A stretch of DNA of 29,925 nucleotides, taken from Schoenoplectus triqueter (taxonomy: Eukaryota; Streptophyta; Magnoliopsida; Poales; Cyperaceae). Shown here piece by piece: positions 20,151 to 29,925 of this stretch. Both the position numbers and the translations under genes were made by a program. The notes below the pieces were generated by a model that saw only the letters and a list, made by a program, of their open reading frames with translations, ran no database searches and had not been told where the DNA came from. Where the stretch lies: assembly GCA_964058805.1 (NCBI GenBank), contig CAXKVV010000044.1:1-29925 (forward strand). The letters are read 5' to 3'. Position 1 is the stretch's first letter; the number at the start of each line of letters is the position of its first letter.

Positions 20151-20514
20151 GCGAATTGACAGCCACCCAAAGAAACAAAACAACGAAAGCGCCCTCAATT
20201 AATAAAGCGTTTTCTTATTTTCAGTTCAAGGCGCCAGAGACGCCAAGATGCTCTTCTTTTGGTCTTTCTTTAGTCTTTACTGTGAGACCTTTTGTTTTGA
20301 TTCCTTGTGTTGTGTGGCCCCTCTATCGGAAAGTGAAACGACCATAGCAATTATCTAGGCAAGCAAAAAAAGGAAGAGGGGTTTGCTTTTATATATTAAA
20401 AGGAGATCTGGAAAAGAAACTTTTGGACGGATTTGACACAAACAACTTTCTTTTATAGGATTTGATCGTTTTGCTTGTGAGGTCTTGTGCTAGATTTAAA
20501 TCAATAAATAAATA
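20151..20514. other. Intergenic, balanced composition, no gene assigned
   Basis: The 63-residue frame 20156-20347 (plus) contains no family feature. CTTATTTTCAG at about 20213-20223 looks like a splice acceptor but no matching exon can be defined. Confidence 0.3.
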
Positions 20515-20973
20515 CTAGCTATATAACCTAAATTTTTTTATTTAAACATTAAAATATTATAAGATAAAAAAATTCATATTTATCTAATATTAAATTATAA
20601 ATTCATCAAATTATAGAGAAAATCTATAATAAAGACTATATTTAATCTTGTATGAGATTTTTGCACAATATGAGTTAATGATTCATGATTTTTATGATAA
20701 GAAAAGTAAATTATTCTAACATATATTATCACCATTAATTTCTTATCAAATATGCACACGGTTGCTAAATAAAAAAAATAAAAATTATGGAAATAATAGT
20801 ATATAAGGGAAAGAAATGGAGAGAGAGAGGATCAATGGACGCGATCACATACGTTCGATCAACCAACAATAAATATTATCCATCTAATTGAGGGATAAAA
20901 TGGATATAATAAAAAATTACCATGACAAAAAATGGACCCTCCAATTCTTAGATGTTTTATATAATAGTATAGA
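20515..20973 (-). mobile_element. Complete non-autonomous Helitron, 459 bp
   Basis: Read on the minus strand the element begins TCTATACTATTATATAAAAC and ends ATATAGCTAG, and it lies between A and T. All of this fits Helitron rules (5' TC, 3' CTRR, insertion into AT, no target-site duplication). Its 3' 300 bases match 9010-9315, and its 5' end matches 1-31. It differs from the 9 kb copy by lacking the GC-rich hairpin before CTAG: TTTAGGTTATATAG replaces TTCTGCTGCAACGCGCGGG. No Rep/helicase gene. Confidence 0.75.
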
Positions 20974-20997
20974 TAAAATAAAAAGATTACTCATAAC

Positions 20998-21283
20998 ATT
21001 AGTAATATTTTTTTAAGAAATGTTATTATAGTTTATAATCTGTAACAGTTTGTTCGTAGAACCGTTACCGGAATGAGTGAATATATAGCGGTTTTATAGT
21101 ATAAAGTTGTTACTATTCGTTGCTCATTTCTAGCGGTTCCTATCATTACAAACTTGTATAAGGTGCTTTTATAAACGTTATAGCTTTATAACGGTTGCTT
21201 AATATTTTTAGTAACCCCGCCATTATGTAACCGTTATTAATTACAATACTTATACGTTAGTGTAACTTTTTTTTCCAATAGTG
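20998..21283. mobile_element. CACTA-like terminus with AACGGTTA-type subterminal repeats
   Basis: The right edge ends CCAATAGTG, which reads CACTATTGGAAAAAAAAG on the minus strand, the typical start of a CACTA (En/Spm) element. Inward, GTAACGGTT/AACCGTTA variants recur in both orientations (about 21060, 21195, 21228), as expected of subterminal transposase-binding repeats. I found no second CACTA end, so the left boundary is approximate. It could be a solo end or a heavily deleted copy. Confidence 0.55.
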
Positions 21284-22440
21284 TATGTATACTTACTTCC
21301 AACAAAAAAAAAAATAGAGGCGGTGAATAATGTTTTACTTTAAAGAAAAAAAAACATATGTTGATGAGATCATAGTTGTTCCGCAACAGTACTCTTCTTG
21401 TTGATTTCGGTGATACTTTATTTAAAAAAATCGATTAAAAGATTTTTTGTTTGTGAATGCTTAAAGTTGAAAAACATGACCATTTTTATCTCAAAAAAAT
21501 TACAAAAATGCATACCTTCACATCTTAGTTTACACATGCTTATTTGATGGCTATAGCACATTTTTAGGACAAAAAGCGTTTTGATAGTGGTCGTTCGCGA
21601 TGTTTACTCCATGAATTTATAAATCCATTTTCAGACCTGTTAGATGTCTACTCGTCTATTACTTAATCACATTAAGTGTATTTGTTGTTTAGAACTTCGA
21701 CACTTATTAATTGTATAAATCATCCCTAAAGTGCATATTTGATTATTTTATAACTCGTACTTGAAATTAAGATGACGGCCGACCGAATTTCAAATCAAAT
21801 TTTGGATTGTCTTCTAGTTTGATTTTATCAGGTGTGTTGTGGTTTGGATTTTATTAGTTAGATAATTCAATCGTGTTCATATTATTTTGAGTTTTTTTAA
21901 TTATTTCTTGAATTCAAATAGCATGAAGGTTTTGAATTAGCTGTTTTTGAATTCCGAAGTCTCAGATCGAATTAGCATCAATTTTACTTTTTGAAAAAAT
22001 TTGAATCATATCAACTTCAAATCTAAATTGAATCAAACAGAATGTTTAAGTCGAATTTTATTTGACACTATATTTTTCAAGTTTTAGAAAGAAAAAGTTA
22101 TTTAATGAGTGGTCTTCGCCTCCCTCAATCTCATGTTTTAATTAATAAGTGATCTAAGGGCTTCTCCAATCTCATGAAAGTTATACATCGAGATTATATT
22201 TTATTACGTATTTTTGTTTCGTGTAGCGTATCCCTCTAATTTATCAATATCAATACTCTAATGATATATATTCAGCAAAAAATCTATATTATATATTATT
22301 TTATATGGAATTTTATAGTTTTTAATATATTTTGAATATTTGATCATTATAATATATATTTTATTTATATTATATGAAACGAACTATTCCCGAATTATAC
22401 CCATATTATATTCAAACATCAAATTTTTAATCTCATCGGA
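21284..22440. other. AT-rich intergenic DNA
   Basis: No coding frame. GGGCTTCTCCAATCTCAT at about 22158 resembles the start of some MITE families, but I see no partner end. GAATTC/AAATTTGAATC-like repeats between 21780 and 22080 suggest a decayed repeat. Confidence 0.35.
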
Positions 22441-22449
22441 AAATGAGAA

Positions 22450-22800
22450 CTTGTTACTATGACTCTGAAATATATGACTCTGACATATATAGCCAAAGCA
22501 ACACAAAGTGCAATGCATAGTCCCCACTTCCCATCTAACTCACTGACAGAAAATGTACCAAATACAAAACCCCACCGTTGTCAAATCTTCATGCCAAACC
22601 TCAGTACACACTACACACACAGCTTGATGAGCCCCAAACAAGTCCCAGTGGACATGTTGCTTTCAACCTTCGAATCTTTTTGTGATGGTTGTGTTGAGTT
22701 AGGCTGTACAGCTAGTGAGCTAGTCGCCAAACTAAGATGTCGTCTGCTTTTTCTATAGTAAAATTCCATGCATGGAAGATTTCATGAAACTTCCCCTGAA
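22450..22800. other. GC-balanced patch with a TATATATAG motif, no gene assigned
   Basis: TGACTCTGAAATATA and TGACTCTGACATATATAG form a short direct duplication at 22459-22491. A 99-residue frame (22459-22758) follows, with no signal, domain or repeat I recognise. The balanced composition suggests a former transcribed region. Confidence 0.25.
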
Positions 22801-23023
22801 TTTGATGCCGTATACGCTATTCATTTTTTTTTTGGTATGTACATCCAACAATGTTCTGAGAGCATGGCCATCTGATTTTAAGAATCGAAATTATCAATAC
22901 GAAGACTATAATTTAGGTTCTGCCCAAACAAAATAGTTTCAAAATAAATAATTAAAGTATAATATTTTATATATGTTGAATAAAAAATGAACATAATTTT
23001 TAAATACTAAAAACGCATGTATA

Positions 23024-23039
23024 TAACAACAACAACAAC

Positions 23040-23092
<53 letters not shown>

Positions 23093-23165
23093 CAATAATA
23101 ACAATAATAATGGTGACTTTCTCTAAAAAAAATAATGATGATGATGGCGATGATGATGATGACGA
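23024..23165. repeat. Compound microsatellite (AAC)n(AAT)n(GAT)n
   Basis: About four AAC units lead into some twenty AAT units with scattered AAC, then, after a 30-base interruption, GATGATGATGGCGATGATGA and GAC units. Confidence 0.95.
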
Positions 23166-23199
23166 CAATAATAATGATAATAAATATTATAATTAAATA

Positions 23200-24637
23200 T
23201 ATAATTATCTAAAAAAGATAATTCTAAGAAGTTATATTTTAAGAGTTGAATTTATCTTAATATATTAGACCTATCTAATTAAAATGAGGAGAAGAAAAAT
23301 ATATATAATAAAAATGCTTAAACAATTAAGGACCGCTTTTAGTTTCCGAGTTCCGACACACGCAAAAAAATGCTCTTTTGAGTTTTGACAGGTCTTATAA
23401 AACCCTCCTGCTATTTCAGTCCTTTATTCCAAACTACTATTAAAGATATTTTGAATGTATCTTGTCGGGGAAAGGATGCATGAATGATGAAAATATTATA
23501 ATAAAGTATATCAGCCTCTACGAACTGGTGTACCTACCAAAAAGTTGGATTAGCAGGCAAATTATTTATAAAAGTTGACGTGCATGCATTGGGCAATGAA
23601 TCCCTTATATAGGTACTTACGTTTTTTTACATATAAATAAAATGATTTAAAAACTGTTATCAGAAGGAAACAAAAATAGAAAGAGATAGAGGAGATGATG
23701 GAAATTAAGATTCTGCAACGGAAAACAGAGTTTCATGAAGTGCTAAAATAATACAACGAGGATTTAAAGGACTAAAATGTTAATCAAGTAATAATTAGTT
23801 AATGATCATAACGATTTTTATGAAAAAAATAGGATAAAAATGGTAAAAGAGTGATAGTTTGGAATCCATGTAGGTAATTTACTTGGAAAGTATCGTACAA
23901 TTTTGCAATCAAATATTTGAATTATGATTTGTATTATGCATGTCACACACACAAAAGAAAACGCAATTTAATGCAAATTTTTACGTTTTATAAAATTATT
24001 TGAAACTTGAACAATATTTTTCAACAGTATTTGATGAAATATCAAACAATATTCAAATGGTTTATAATAAACTACATCCACAAATTAGTATATTGTTCAA
24101 ACAAAAATGCCTAAAATAAAAATGATTGTCACAAGTGTTAGGTTAACACATTACACACAAATTGAATAATGTTTTAAAACATTCGGTGTTGATAAATTAA
24201 TTATAAATTTCAAAGATAGTCTTCATCATATTTATTTAAATAATGTAAGAAAACAATAATTTCATGCTTTATGTGAGCAATTAAACTTGAGCAAGTTAAG
24301 AGTACCATAGGATGTAGACACACGATAGAATTCAACATATCAGATGTTCCATCATTGTTTTCCTTATAAGCTTGCCATAACCGAGATCTTGAATTACTCA
24401 ACTGAGGGCCCTCGATTGTTACTCTTCGAGGGAGAATGAAGTCAACTTGAGTTAGTAAAAAACTTTCTACATGTCTTTTTCAACATAACCGTAAAATTTT
24501 CTTGCTCATATACACAGTCCGCACATGAGTTGCTTCAGCGTCTATATACAATTTCCAAGGTAAATTATCTCTTTGAAATTTGGTTAGTTTTATAATTTAT
24601 TATTTTTCTATCTCATATTTTTTTTATTTTCCTCTAC
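23200..24637. other. AT-rich intergenic DNA, possibly including decayed transposon body
   Basis: No reliable coding frame. 24210-24450 is somewhat balanced; its minus-strand 63-residue frame is unrecognised. The part close to 24637 may be the degraded upstream body of the hAT transposase that follows, but I could not align it. Confidence 0.3.
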
Positions 24638-24871
24638 AAGGTTTATCGTGAGATGGAAGATGCGGAAAATCTCGACCTTTCTCTTGTTCCAATCGTACAA
24701 GCAATGAAATAAAATTTTCTCAAATATTAGGAGAAGTACTGGCGGTGACTATTATCGTAAGTTTTCTCCATCTGTCGTTCAATAAGAAGTATATTGTACT
24801 AATGCTTCAAAGATATAAGCATATTTTTTTAATCCTAATAGAAGTAATAGTGTGTCCGGATTGCTAAGTGA

Positions 24872-24879
24872 GTTACGGG
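24872..24879. repeat. Left 8-bp target-site duplication (GTTACGGG)
   Basis: Immediately left of the nested element. The right copy is GTTATGGG at 25564-25571, one transition different. Confidence 0.8.
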
Positions 24880-25563
24880 TAGGGATGGTAATAAAACCCA
24901 TGGCCCGTCCGGCCTACCCGGACCTACTCGACTCGACGACCGACTCGCCCGGCCCGGAGGTCAAACGAGTAGGGCCGGGCGGGCCCGGGTTTAGGGTGAG
25001 GACCGCCCGCCCGACCCGTAATATCAATAACATGTAATATGTATTTATATGTATTATATATAATTATATAATTGTATACAAATAACTTATCAAATTGGGT
25101 AAATTTAAAAAAATAATTAATAGAATGTTCATTTATGTTAATTCTTTTAATTAAATATCATAATTTGTAAATTGAGTACTTGAGTTGGTGTAAATATTTA
25201 ATATTTTTTAGATTAAAAAATAACTTATACTATGATAGTGTAAACATTTAATAACATTTTAGTTTAAATACAATAATCATTATCTAAAGATATAATATTA
25301 AGAAGAGAGAATTTATTAATCAAAGAAATTATTAATTGATTATGTAATAATTTAATTAAAAAATATAGCAATAAAATATCGTTGACAAAGTCGGGCCGGG
25401 ACAGGTACGGGCGGGTAGGCCCGTCAAGAATCATGGGCGGGTCAGGTCATCAAATTTAGGCCCGGTGATAAGGGTCGGGTAGGCCGAGCCGAGGGTTTTG
25501 CAAGACGGGTCGGGCTCCGAGTTTGACATAAACCCGACCTGATTCGGCCAATTGCCATCCCTA
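24880..25563. mobile_element. Nested non-autonomous hAT-like element, 684 bp
   Basis: The ends TAGGGATGGTAAT and, reverse-complemented, TAGGGATGGCAAT form a 13-bp TIR with one mismatch. The flanking 8-bp duplication is GTTACGGG/GTTATGGG, the hAT size. Both subterminal regions are extremely GC-rich with GGGCCGGGC, GGGTCGGG and CCCGCCCG motifs, while the centre (about 25020-25380) is AT-rich. It carries no gene; the frame 24852-25037 is read-through. Insertion into the transposase remnant shows the host copy was already present. Confidence 0.85.
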
Positions 25564-25571
25564 GTTATGGG
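25564..25571. repeat. Right 8-bp target-site duplication (GTTATGGG)
   Basis: Partner of 24872-24879. The single difference is C to T. Confidence 0.8.
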
Positions 25572-26026
25572 CGGATGAATGTTTTGTAAATCAACAAATT
25601 AACAATAAAGAATTATGAAGTTATTTTTTGGGAAGTATGGAAGACGATGGAATTGACATTCTTAATTACTGGAAGAGAAATGCAATTGTCTATCCAATAT
25701 TGGCGATTATGGCTCGTGATATATTTATAGTGTTCGTGTCAACGATTTCTTTCGAATCGTATTTTAGTTCGGGGAATAGGATTTTGACTGACAAACGTAC
25801 CAAATTGGATGCAAATCTTTTTAAGAAACTTATATGCTTGAAAGACTGGATAGATGCTGAAGATCGCAAGCAATATGATACCACACTTGAGACAACAGTC
25901 CGTGCAATCCCAACTCAAGAAAGTGACACTAATATGATTATAAATCCAGACGATGATTCCGACGGTGCATGTGATATCAACATTGAAAATGACTTATGGT
26001 GCTTACGATTACTAGATGTTTGGTAG

Positions 26027-26599
26027 GATTTTCTTAACTATTTTAATCTTATCATCTATTTTCTAAATTTTTTATTATTCGTTAAGTTATTTTTTTAAAG
26101 AATATTACTAATAAAAAAAAGTTAGAACTCCGTCTATTTTCATTTTACATAATCGGTCCCAAGCCTGAAATTAAGGAGAAGAGTAACTTATAATTTTTAT
26201 AAATATTCATGTTCAAAATAATTATAAAAAATATATTTTATAACTTAAATTTTTTTATAAATTTTAATTTTTTATGATTTTTTTATATTATTCAATTTTG
26301 TAATAATTAAATATTTAAAATCGAAATAGTTTAAATTAATTATTTTAAAAATTATGATATAATTTTTTTCAACTTTTATTATTTTTTTAGAATTATTTAG
26401 AATTTTTTAAATTTTATTCTATTTTTAAACAATTAGAATTAAGAAAACCGATTTAGTTAAATTTTTATATAAAATATTATAATTAAATTTTTTTTACTTC
26501 TATTATTTTTTTAAAAAAAATCATTTTTTTTATTTTCCTGCAATTTTCTGGATTTTTTGGATTTTTTTTTAGTTTTTGGGGGTTTATTTTTTTTGTGAA
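26027..26599. other. AT-rich 3' flank of the hAT transposase remnant
   Basis: Homopolymer-rich A/T sequence with no coding frame. It probably belongs to the same hAT element, between transposase stop and terminus. Confidence 0.4.
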
Positions 26600-26773
26600 A
26601 TTAAAAAAAATGATCCGCCCCACCCGCCATGACCCACCTGGACCGGCCCTTAACCTACCCATCCCGACTCATGAGGGTCGTATTCGTGGGGTCCAACACG
26701 GGTCGAGTCAGAATTTTCTAATTTTGGACTGCTCAAACCCGTCCTGCCCCACCTGTGACCCGTGCTCACTAGT
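26600..26773. mobile_element. Probable right terminus of the larger hAT element
   Basis: GC-rich block of CCGCCCCACCCGCC, GGACCGGCCC, GGGTCGTATTCG and CCCGTCCTGCCCC motifs downstream of the transposase. It ends ACCCGTGCTCACTAGTG, which on the other strand is CACTAGTGAGCACGGGT, a plausible hAT-type end. No left counterpart was found in the window. The frame 26595-26795 is read-through. Confidence 0.45.
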
Positions 26774-26833
26774 GATCCGCACTATTGGGTTTTAGTCCAA
26801 CCAAATCCCGTTAAGGCTTAAGTTGTAGAAAGA

Positions 26834-27020
26834 CCGTAAAATAAAAATTGTACTTCTACTTAAATTAGAGATTAAAGTATGTCAATTGATTACCGAGAGA
26901 TACACACATTTTAATCCTTTACAAAAAAGAGTAAAATATTATTTTACTTCTAACTTAACCGAAGGGTTAAAGCGGTATGTCGGATGATTACCGAGAGATA
27001 CACACCTCTTTAAACCTGTA
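26834..27020. repeat. 98-bp tandem duplication, diverged
   Basis: GATTACCGAGAGATACACAC at 26888 recurs at 26986. The preceding TTAAAG-TATGTC and GTAAAATA-TACTTCTA modules are also repeated. It is part of, or next to, the LTR-like segment that follows. Confidence 0.75.
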
Positions 27021-27140
27021 TAGATCTACTCCATGATTGATTTCTAAAATATGAATCTACTTAACAATTAAATAGATTAATATAACATTTTATACCTCAT
27101 TTCTAAATTTTAATTGGAATGAAAATCGACTTGTCTCGGA

Positions 27141-27158
27141 GTATCACATATGTGATAC
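27141..27158. repeat. Perfect 18-bp palindrome
   Basis: GTATCACATATGTGATAC is its own reverse complement. It is in the downstream part of the LTR-like unit. Confidence 0.95.
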
Positions 27159-27436
27159 CTCTGTAGGTTATCCACCAGGACTGACCAAAGAGCTGCTTAT
27201 TTCTTTTGCCAGAAATACCGTAAACCGCGGTTTCTTACAAAAACACTATTCACCGAGAAAAAAATAAAATAGTATTATTCAAAACTCACAGTTATTCTGT
27301 TTCACAAATGTGCAGAAATACCGCAACTTTCACAAAAATACTATCCACCGATCCCGTGAATTCTGAAACAACCGTATACCGAGAAAGAGAGAATATAGAA
27401 CTGAATTTTGTGTTTTTCTCTCTCATCCCACCCTTC

Positions 27437-27444
27437 TATTTATA
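27437..27444 (-). promoter_or_regulatory. TATA box of the LTR-like segment
   Basis: TATAAATA on the minus strand, followed about 25 bases later by a purine-rich GAGAGAG leader. It matches the plant TATA consensus. No coding frame follows. Confidence 0.55.
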
Positions 27445-27454
27445 GCATTTCAAA

Positions 27455-27615
27455 AAGTTTGTCAAAATTACCAAAATGCCATTAAAGTTTGGCCAAATTA
27501 TCAAAATGCCATTACTTGTTTTGCAAGAATATAAAGTTGGCAAAAATTACCAAAATGTCATTACTTATTTTGCAAGAATATAAAGTTGGCCAAATTTACA
27601 AGTTTGTCATTGGGC
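27455..27615. repeat. Tandem repeats upstream of the LTR-like TATA box
   Basis: A module of about 56 bp (ACCAAAATGCCATTACTTGT, then TTTGCAAGAATATAAAGTTG) is repeated twice nearly identically, with shorter CAAAATGCCATTA copies before it. Such short direct repeats are common in U3 enhancer regions of plant LTRs. Confidence 0.8.
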
Positions 27616-28908
27616 TATTTTGGACCTTTTTTATTTTGAGTTTTTAATTATTAATTAAGGCTTTAATTAACATTTAAAATCCAAAATTCAAATCCATAAT
27701 TAACATTTAAAATCCAAATCATATATATATATAATTGTCATGTACAATTATATTTGTCTCGGTGGTTGTTTTGATAAATTTATATGACGTGTCCAACACG
27801 TTATAAATTCAATCTGATTTTTATTTCTTATCATCTCTATGACAAATATAATTTAATTATATCATATATAATTAATTATAACCATCTTATTATTAATTAT
27901 AAATAATTTATAATTAATCAATAATAATCTCCGATCAACTCCTATACGGTGTGACCCGACATGATTTGTGTTATGTTGGTAAATAGAGTTAAAATCATTT
28001 TAACCTCTATAATCATAGAAGACATCTGACAGAATGCACTATGACCATCTAATTATACAGATGATATTGTACTATACAATATCATGATCCAGTAAATTAT
28101 TTACTTGTGTTTAATTCTTTTGTCTCATAGTTATCAGATCAGTTTCAAGATAGGTATGTGTCATCCTTATAAATTTATTTTTTTCTTGATCTTGAGTAAA
28201 TTATCAAATATAATTATTTTTGTAATTATACTGCTAGCAGATAATCTTACTCTATCAAGGGGCCTACTGATGATATAACTCGTATAAAGATACGAGGGAC
28301 AATAGTACTTTTGGCAAATCATTTATTCTTCCGCATAAGTTATGTATACCGAAGAACTACCTTTATAGCCACCTTTTACGGATAACGTTTGGTGGAAATC
28401 ACACACATACATATATTATATAGGAAAGATGAATACCCCTACTTTAGAATTTAACACTGAATGAAAGAATTAATGACACAAACACAATTCCATTTAATAT
28501 TTCATTCGGGGTCTGTCAAATATAATGTTCCTAGAACATCTATCTATGTGATTAAAATGATAACTCTTTGTCTGTGGTCTGTAAAACTTGACCATCATTT
28601 AATCCACATACTAACCTAATAGCGGTTAATTAGTGTTCCTGCTAATTATCTCGATTAGTGACTTTTAAGAGTATATTCTATATTATGAAGTTTTACAATT
28701 CCAGTCATGAACTCAAAATGATTCATAAATTCAATAATACTCAAGGAAACAAAATATCATTTAAATATCCAATTCATGAACAAATCTTTATATAACAAAT
28801 TTATTGTATTATTGACTTCAAGATTATTACAAACTAACACGCACTCACCCGTGACCCGAAGGGGTTTCACCCGGACCGTCCCATCCCCTCCCGTTTTCAA
28901 ATCTCTAG

Positions 28909-29330
28909 CCTCACTCATATATAAAGTGAGACTATGGTGCTTCATGAAGCTCAAATCTCTCATATTCCGTGTTCGTATCTCGAATTTAAAAATCCAAACG
29001 GTTGATCCAAACCATTGAACATGATCTTTATATTGAAATATCTTTCGAGATCAAATTATATATATATTTTTTTGAAATTTCCTACTATTTTTTAGATGGA
29101 CATAAAATTTATTGATTTAATGATTTCTGCACCATCCAAAAAAGAGTGATTTTGTACCCATCAAAAACAACAAAAAATTCAAAAAATATAGAATTTGAAC
29201 TTCAAAAATATTTCATTAAGAAGATCATATTAATTGTTTAAATTAGCCATTTGGACTTTTAAATTTGAGATACAAATGTGAAACATGGATGATTTTGTGT
29301 TTCACCATAGCCTCACTCATATATAGAATG
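28909..29330. mobile_element. Palindromic MITE, first of two adjacent related copies
   Basis: CCTCACTCATATATA opens the element and recurs at 29311. The left arm (GAGACTATGGTGCTTCATGA) pairs with the right end (reverse complement GAGGCTATGGTGAAACACAA), and CGTATCTCGAATTTAAAAAT pairs inward with its diverged partner. The open frames on both strands at 28757-29018 are read-through of the palindrome and its flank. Confidence 0.7.
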
Positions 29331-29731
29331 AGGTTATTGGTGCTTCGCGAAGCACAAAATCTCTCGTACTTTGTACTCTTATCTCAAAATTAAAAGTTTA
29401 AATGGACTATTCAAACCGTTGAATATGATCTTCATATTGAAATATCTTTCTAGATTAAAATTTATATTTTATTTAAAAAAATTACTATTTTTAGATTGGC
29501 ACAAATTTTATTGATCTAATGATTTATGCATCATCCAAAAAGAGTGATTTTGTACGCATTTAAAAAATAGCAAAAAAATTTTTAAAAAAAAATATAAGAT
29601 TTGATCTTAAAAATATTTCAATAAGAACGTCATGTTTAATGATTTAGATCAGTCATTTGAACATTTAAATTTAAAATATGGATGTAAAGCACAAAAAAAA
29701 TTATATTTCACGAAGCATCATAACCTCACTT
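29311..29731. mobile_element. Palindromic MITE, second adjacent copy
   Basis: The left arm GAGGTTATTGGTGCTTCGCG pairs with the right end (reverse complement GTGAGGTTATGATGCTTCGT). It shares long stretches with the preceding copy, such as TTGAAATATCTTTC and CATCCAAAAA plus GAGTGATTTTGTAC, at a spacing of about 400 bp. No coding frame. Confidence 0.75.
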
Positions 29732-29741
29732 TCTCTCTCTT

Positions 29742-29763
29742 TATATATATATATATATATATA
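29742..29763. repeat. (TA)n microsatellite
   Basis: A run of about eleven TA units just outside the second MITE, like the TA-rich flanks of the related element at 10016-10416. Confidence 0.9.
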
Positions 29764-29925
29764 ATTCTTGAACCTAAAAACTGGTAGTGCATCAAAAATT
29801 TCATGAAATTTAATTATCAATTTAATTTATGATAAAATATTGTATTTTGTAATAGCACAATTATGTAGCTTAAAAAATAATCTTTTATGTTAAACTTATT
29901 GTTTCTTCTATTTTCTATTTAGTAT

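Larger units (their letters stand above)
24638..26026 (+). pseudogene. hAT transposase remnant, split by a nested element
   Basis: The 3' part (25628-26026, open) reads DILNYWKRNAIVYPILAIMA, then STISFESYFSSGNRILTDKR and LICLKDWI. This is the C-terminal hAT dimerisation region of plant BED/RICESLEEPER-type transposases (W-K, P-L-MARD, S-ES-FS-GNR and W motifs all present). The upstream part (24638-24760) reads VYREMEDAENLDLSLVPIVQ, then AMK, stop, NFLKY, stop, EKYW, which matches the hAT segment before that domain (M-KKF-KYW) but carries two in-frame stops. Between them lies a 684-bp non-autonomous element. The N-terminal BED zinc finger and catalytic region were not found. The product cannot be functional. 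Confidence 0.8.
27121..28800 (-). mobile_element. LTR-like segment with a minus-strand core promoter
   Basis: On the minus strand a strong TATA box (GCTATAAATAGAAGG) at about 27433-27446 is followed by a GAGAGAGAAAAACAC leader. Upstream there are several hundred bases of AT-rich DNA with short direct repeats, and no coding sequence on either side. This resembles the U3-R layout of a solo or truncated LTR, probably Ty1-copia-like in texture. I could not find clear TG...CA ends, a second LTR, a primer-binding site or a target-site duplication, so boundaries are approximate. It could instead be an orphan promoter. Confidence 0.4.

Noticed and set aside
22459..22758. 99-residue plus-strand open frame after a TATATATAG motif
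   Set aside because: No domain, signal or conserved feature seen; described as a balanced patch only.
23024..23165. Possible short-spacer array because of regular repeats
   Set aside because: Plain trinucleotide microsatellite without unique spacers, in a plant genome.
24852..25037. 61-residue plus-strand open frame rich in Gly, Pro and Arg
   Set aside because: It reads through the GC-rich subterminal motifs of the nested hAT-like element.
28757..29018. Overlapping open frames on both strands (68 and 80 residues)
   Set aside because: They span the edge and arm of a palindromic MITE, which tends to leave mirrored frames open.

Overview
This is a stretch of nuclear plant DNA, most likely from a eudicot. 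The base composition is very AT-rich. Genes are sparse and split by GT-AG introns. The spaces between them are filled with short inverted-repeat transposons, Helitrons, hAT and CACTA remnants, and LTR-like DNA. Species cannot be read from the sequence. I see no bacterial, viral or CRISPR-type system, no tRNA and no rRNA.

Only two genes look intact. The first (2278-3253, plus strand, two exons) encodes a 168-residue uclacyanin-type phytocyanin with a complete His-Cys-His-Met copper site and a C-terminal GPI-anchor signal. The second (14793-14458, minus strand, one exon) encodes a 111-residue classical arabinogalactan protein, also with a signal peptide and GPI-anchor signal. Both products should sit on the outer face of the plasma membrane or in the wall. 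They lie about 11 kb apart and there is no sign that they work together.

Layout: 1-31 is a decayed Helitron end. 781-2180 is a transposon with long terminal inverted repeats, split by a nested MITE, that ends 97 bases before the uclacyanin start codon and probably supplies its TATA-like box. 2278-3253 is uclacyanin. 3254-5200 is AT-rich and empty. 5220-6260 is a pyrimidine-rich patch that may be a gene remnant. 6600-7540 is extremely AT-rich. 7540-8720 looks like an eroded retroelement with a small GC-rich island. 8790-9315 is a minisatellite followed by a Helitron 3' end. 9527-10440 holds tandem repeats and two MITEs. 11210-11490 may be a gene 3' end. 11690-12060 is simple repeat. 12620-13354 is a non-autonomous hAT-like element. 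14458-14913 is the arabinogalactan protein gene with its core promoter. 15604-19536 has three more inverted-repeat elements. 20515-20973 is a complete short Helitron. 20998-21283 is a CACTA-like terminus. 23024-23165 is a microsatellite. 24638-26026 is a broken hAT transposase with a 684-bp hAT-type element nested inside it. 26600-26773 is a probable hAT terminus. 26834-28800 is LTR-like DNA. 28909-29731 holds two adjacent related MITEs.

The most informative observations are the transposon that forms the immediate upstream region of the uclacyanin gene, the pair of Helitrons of which one has lost its 3' hairpin, and the hAT-in-hAT nesting. All similarity was judged by eye; no database or alignment was run.
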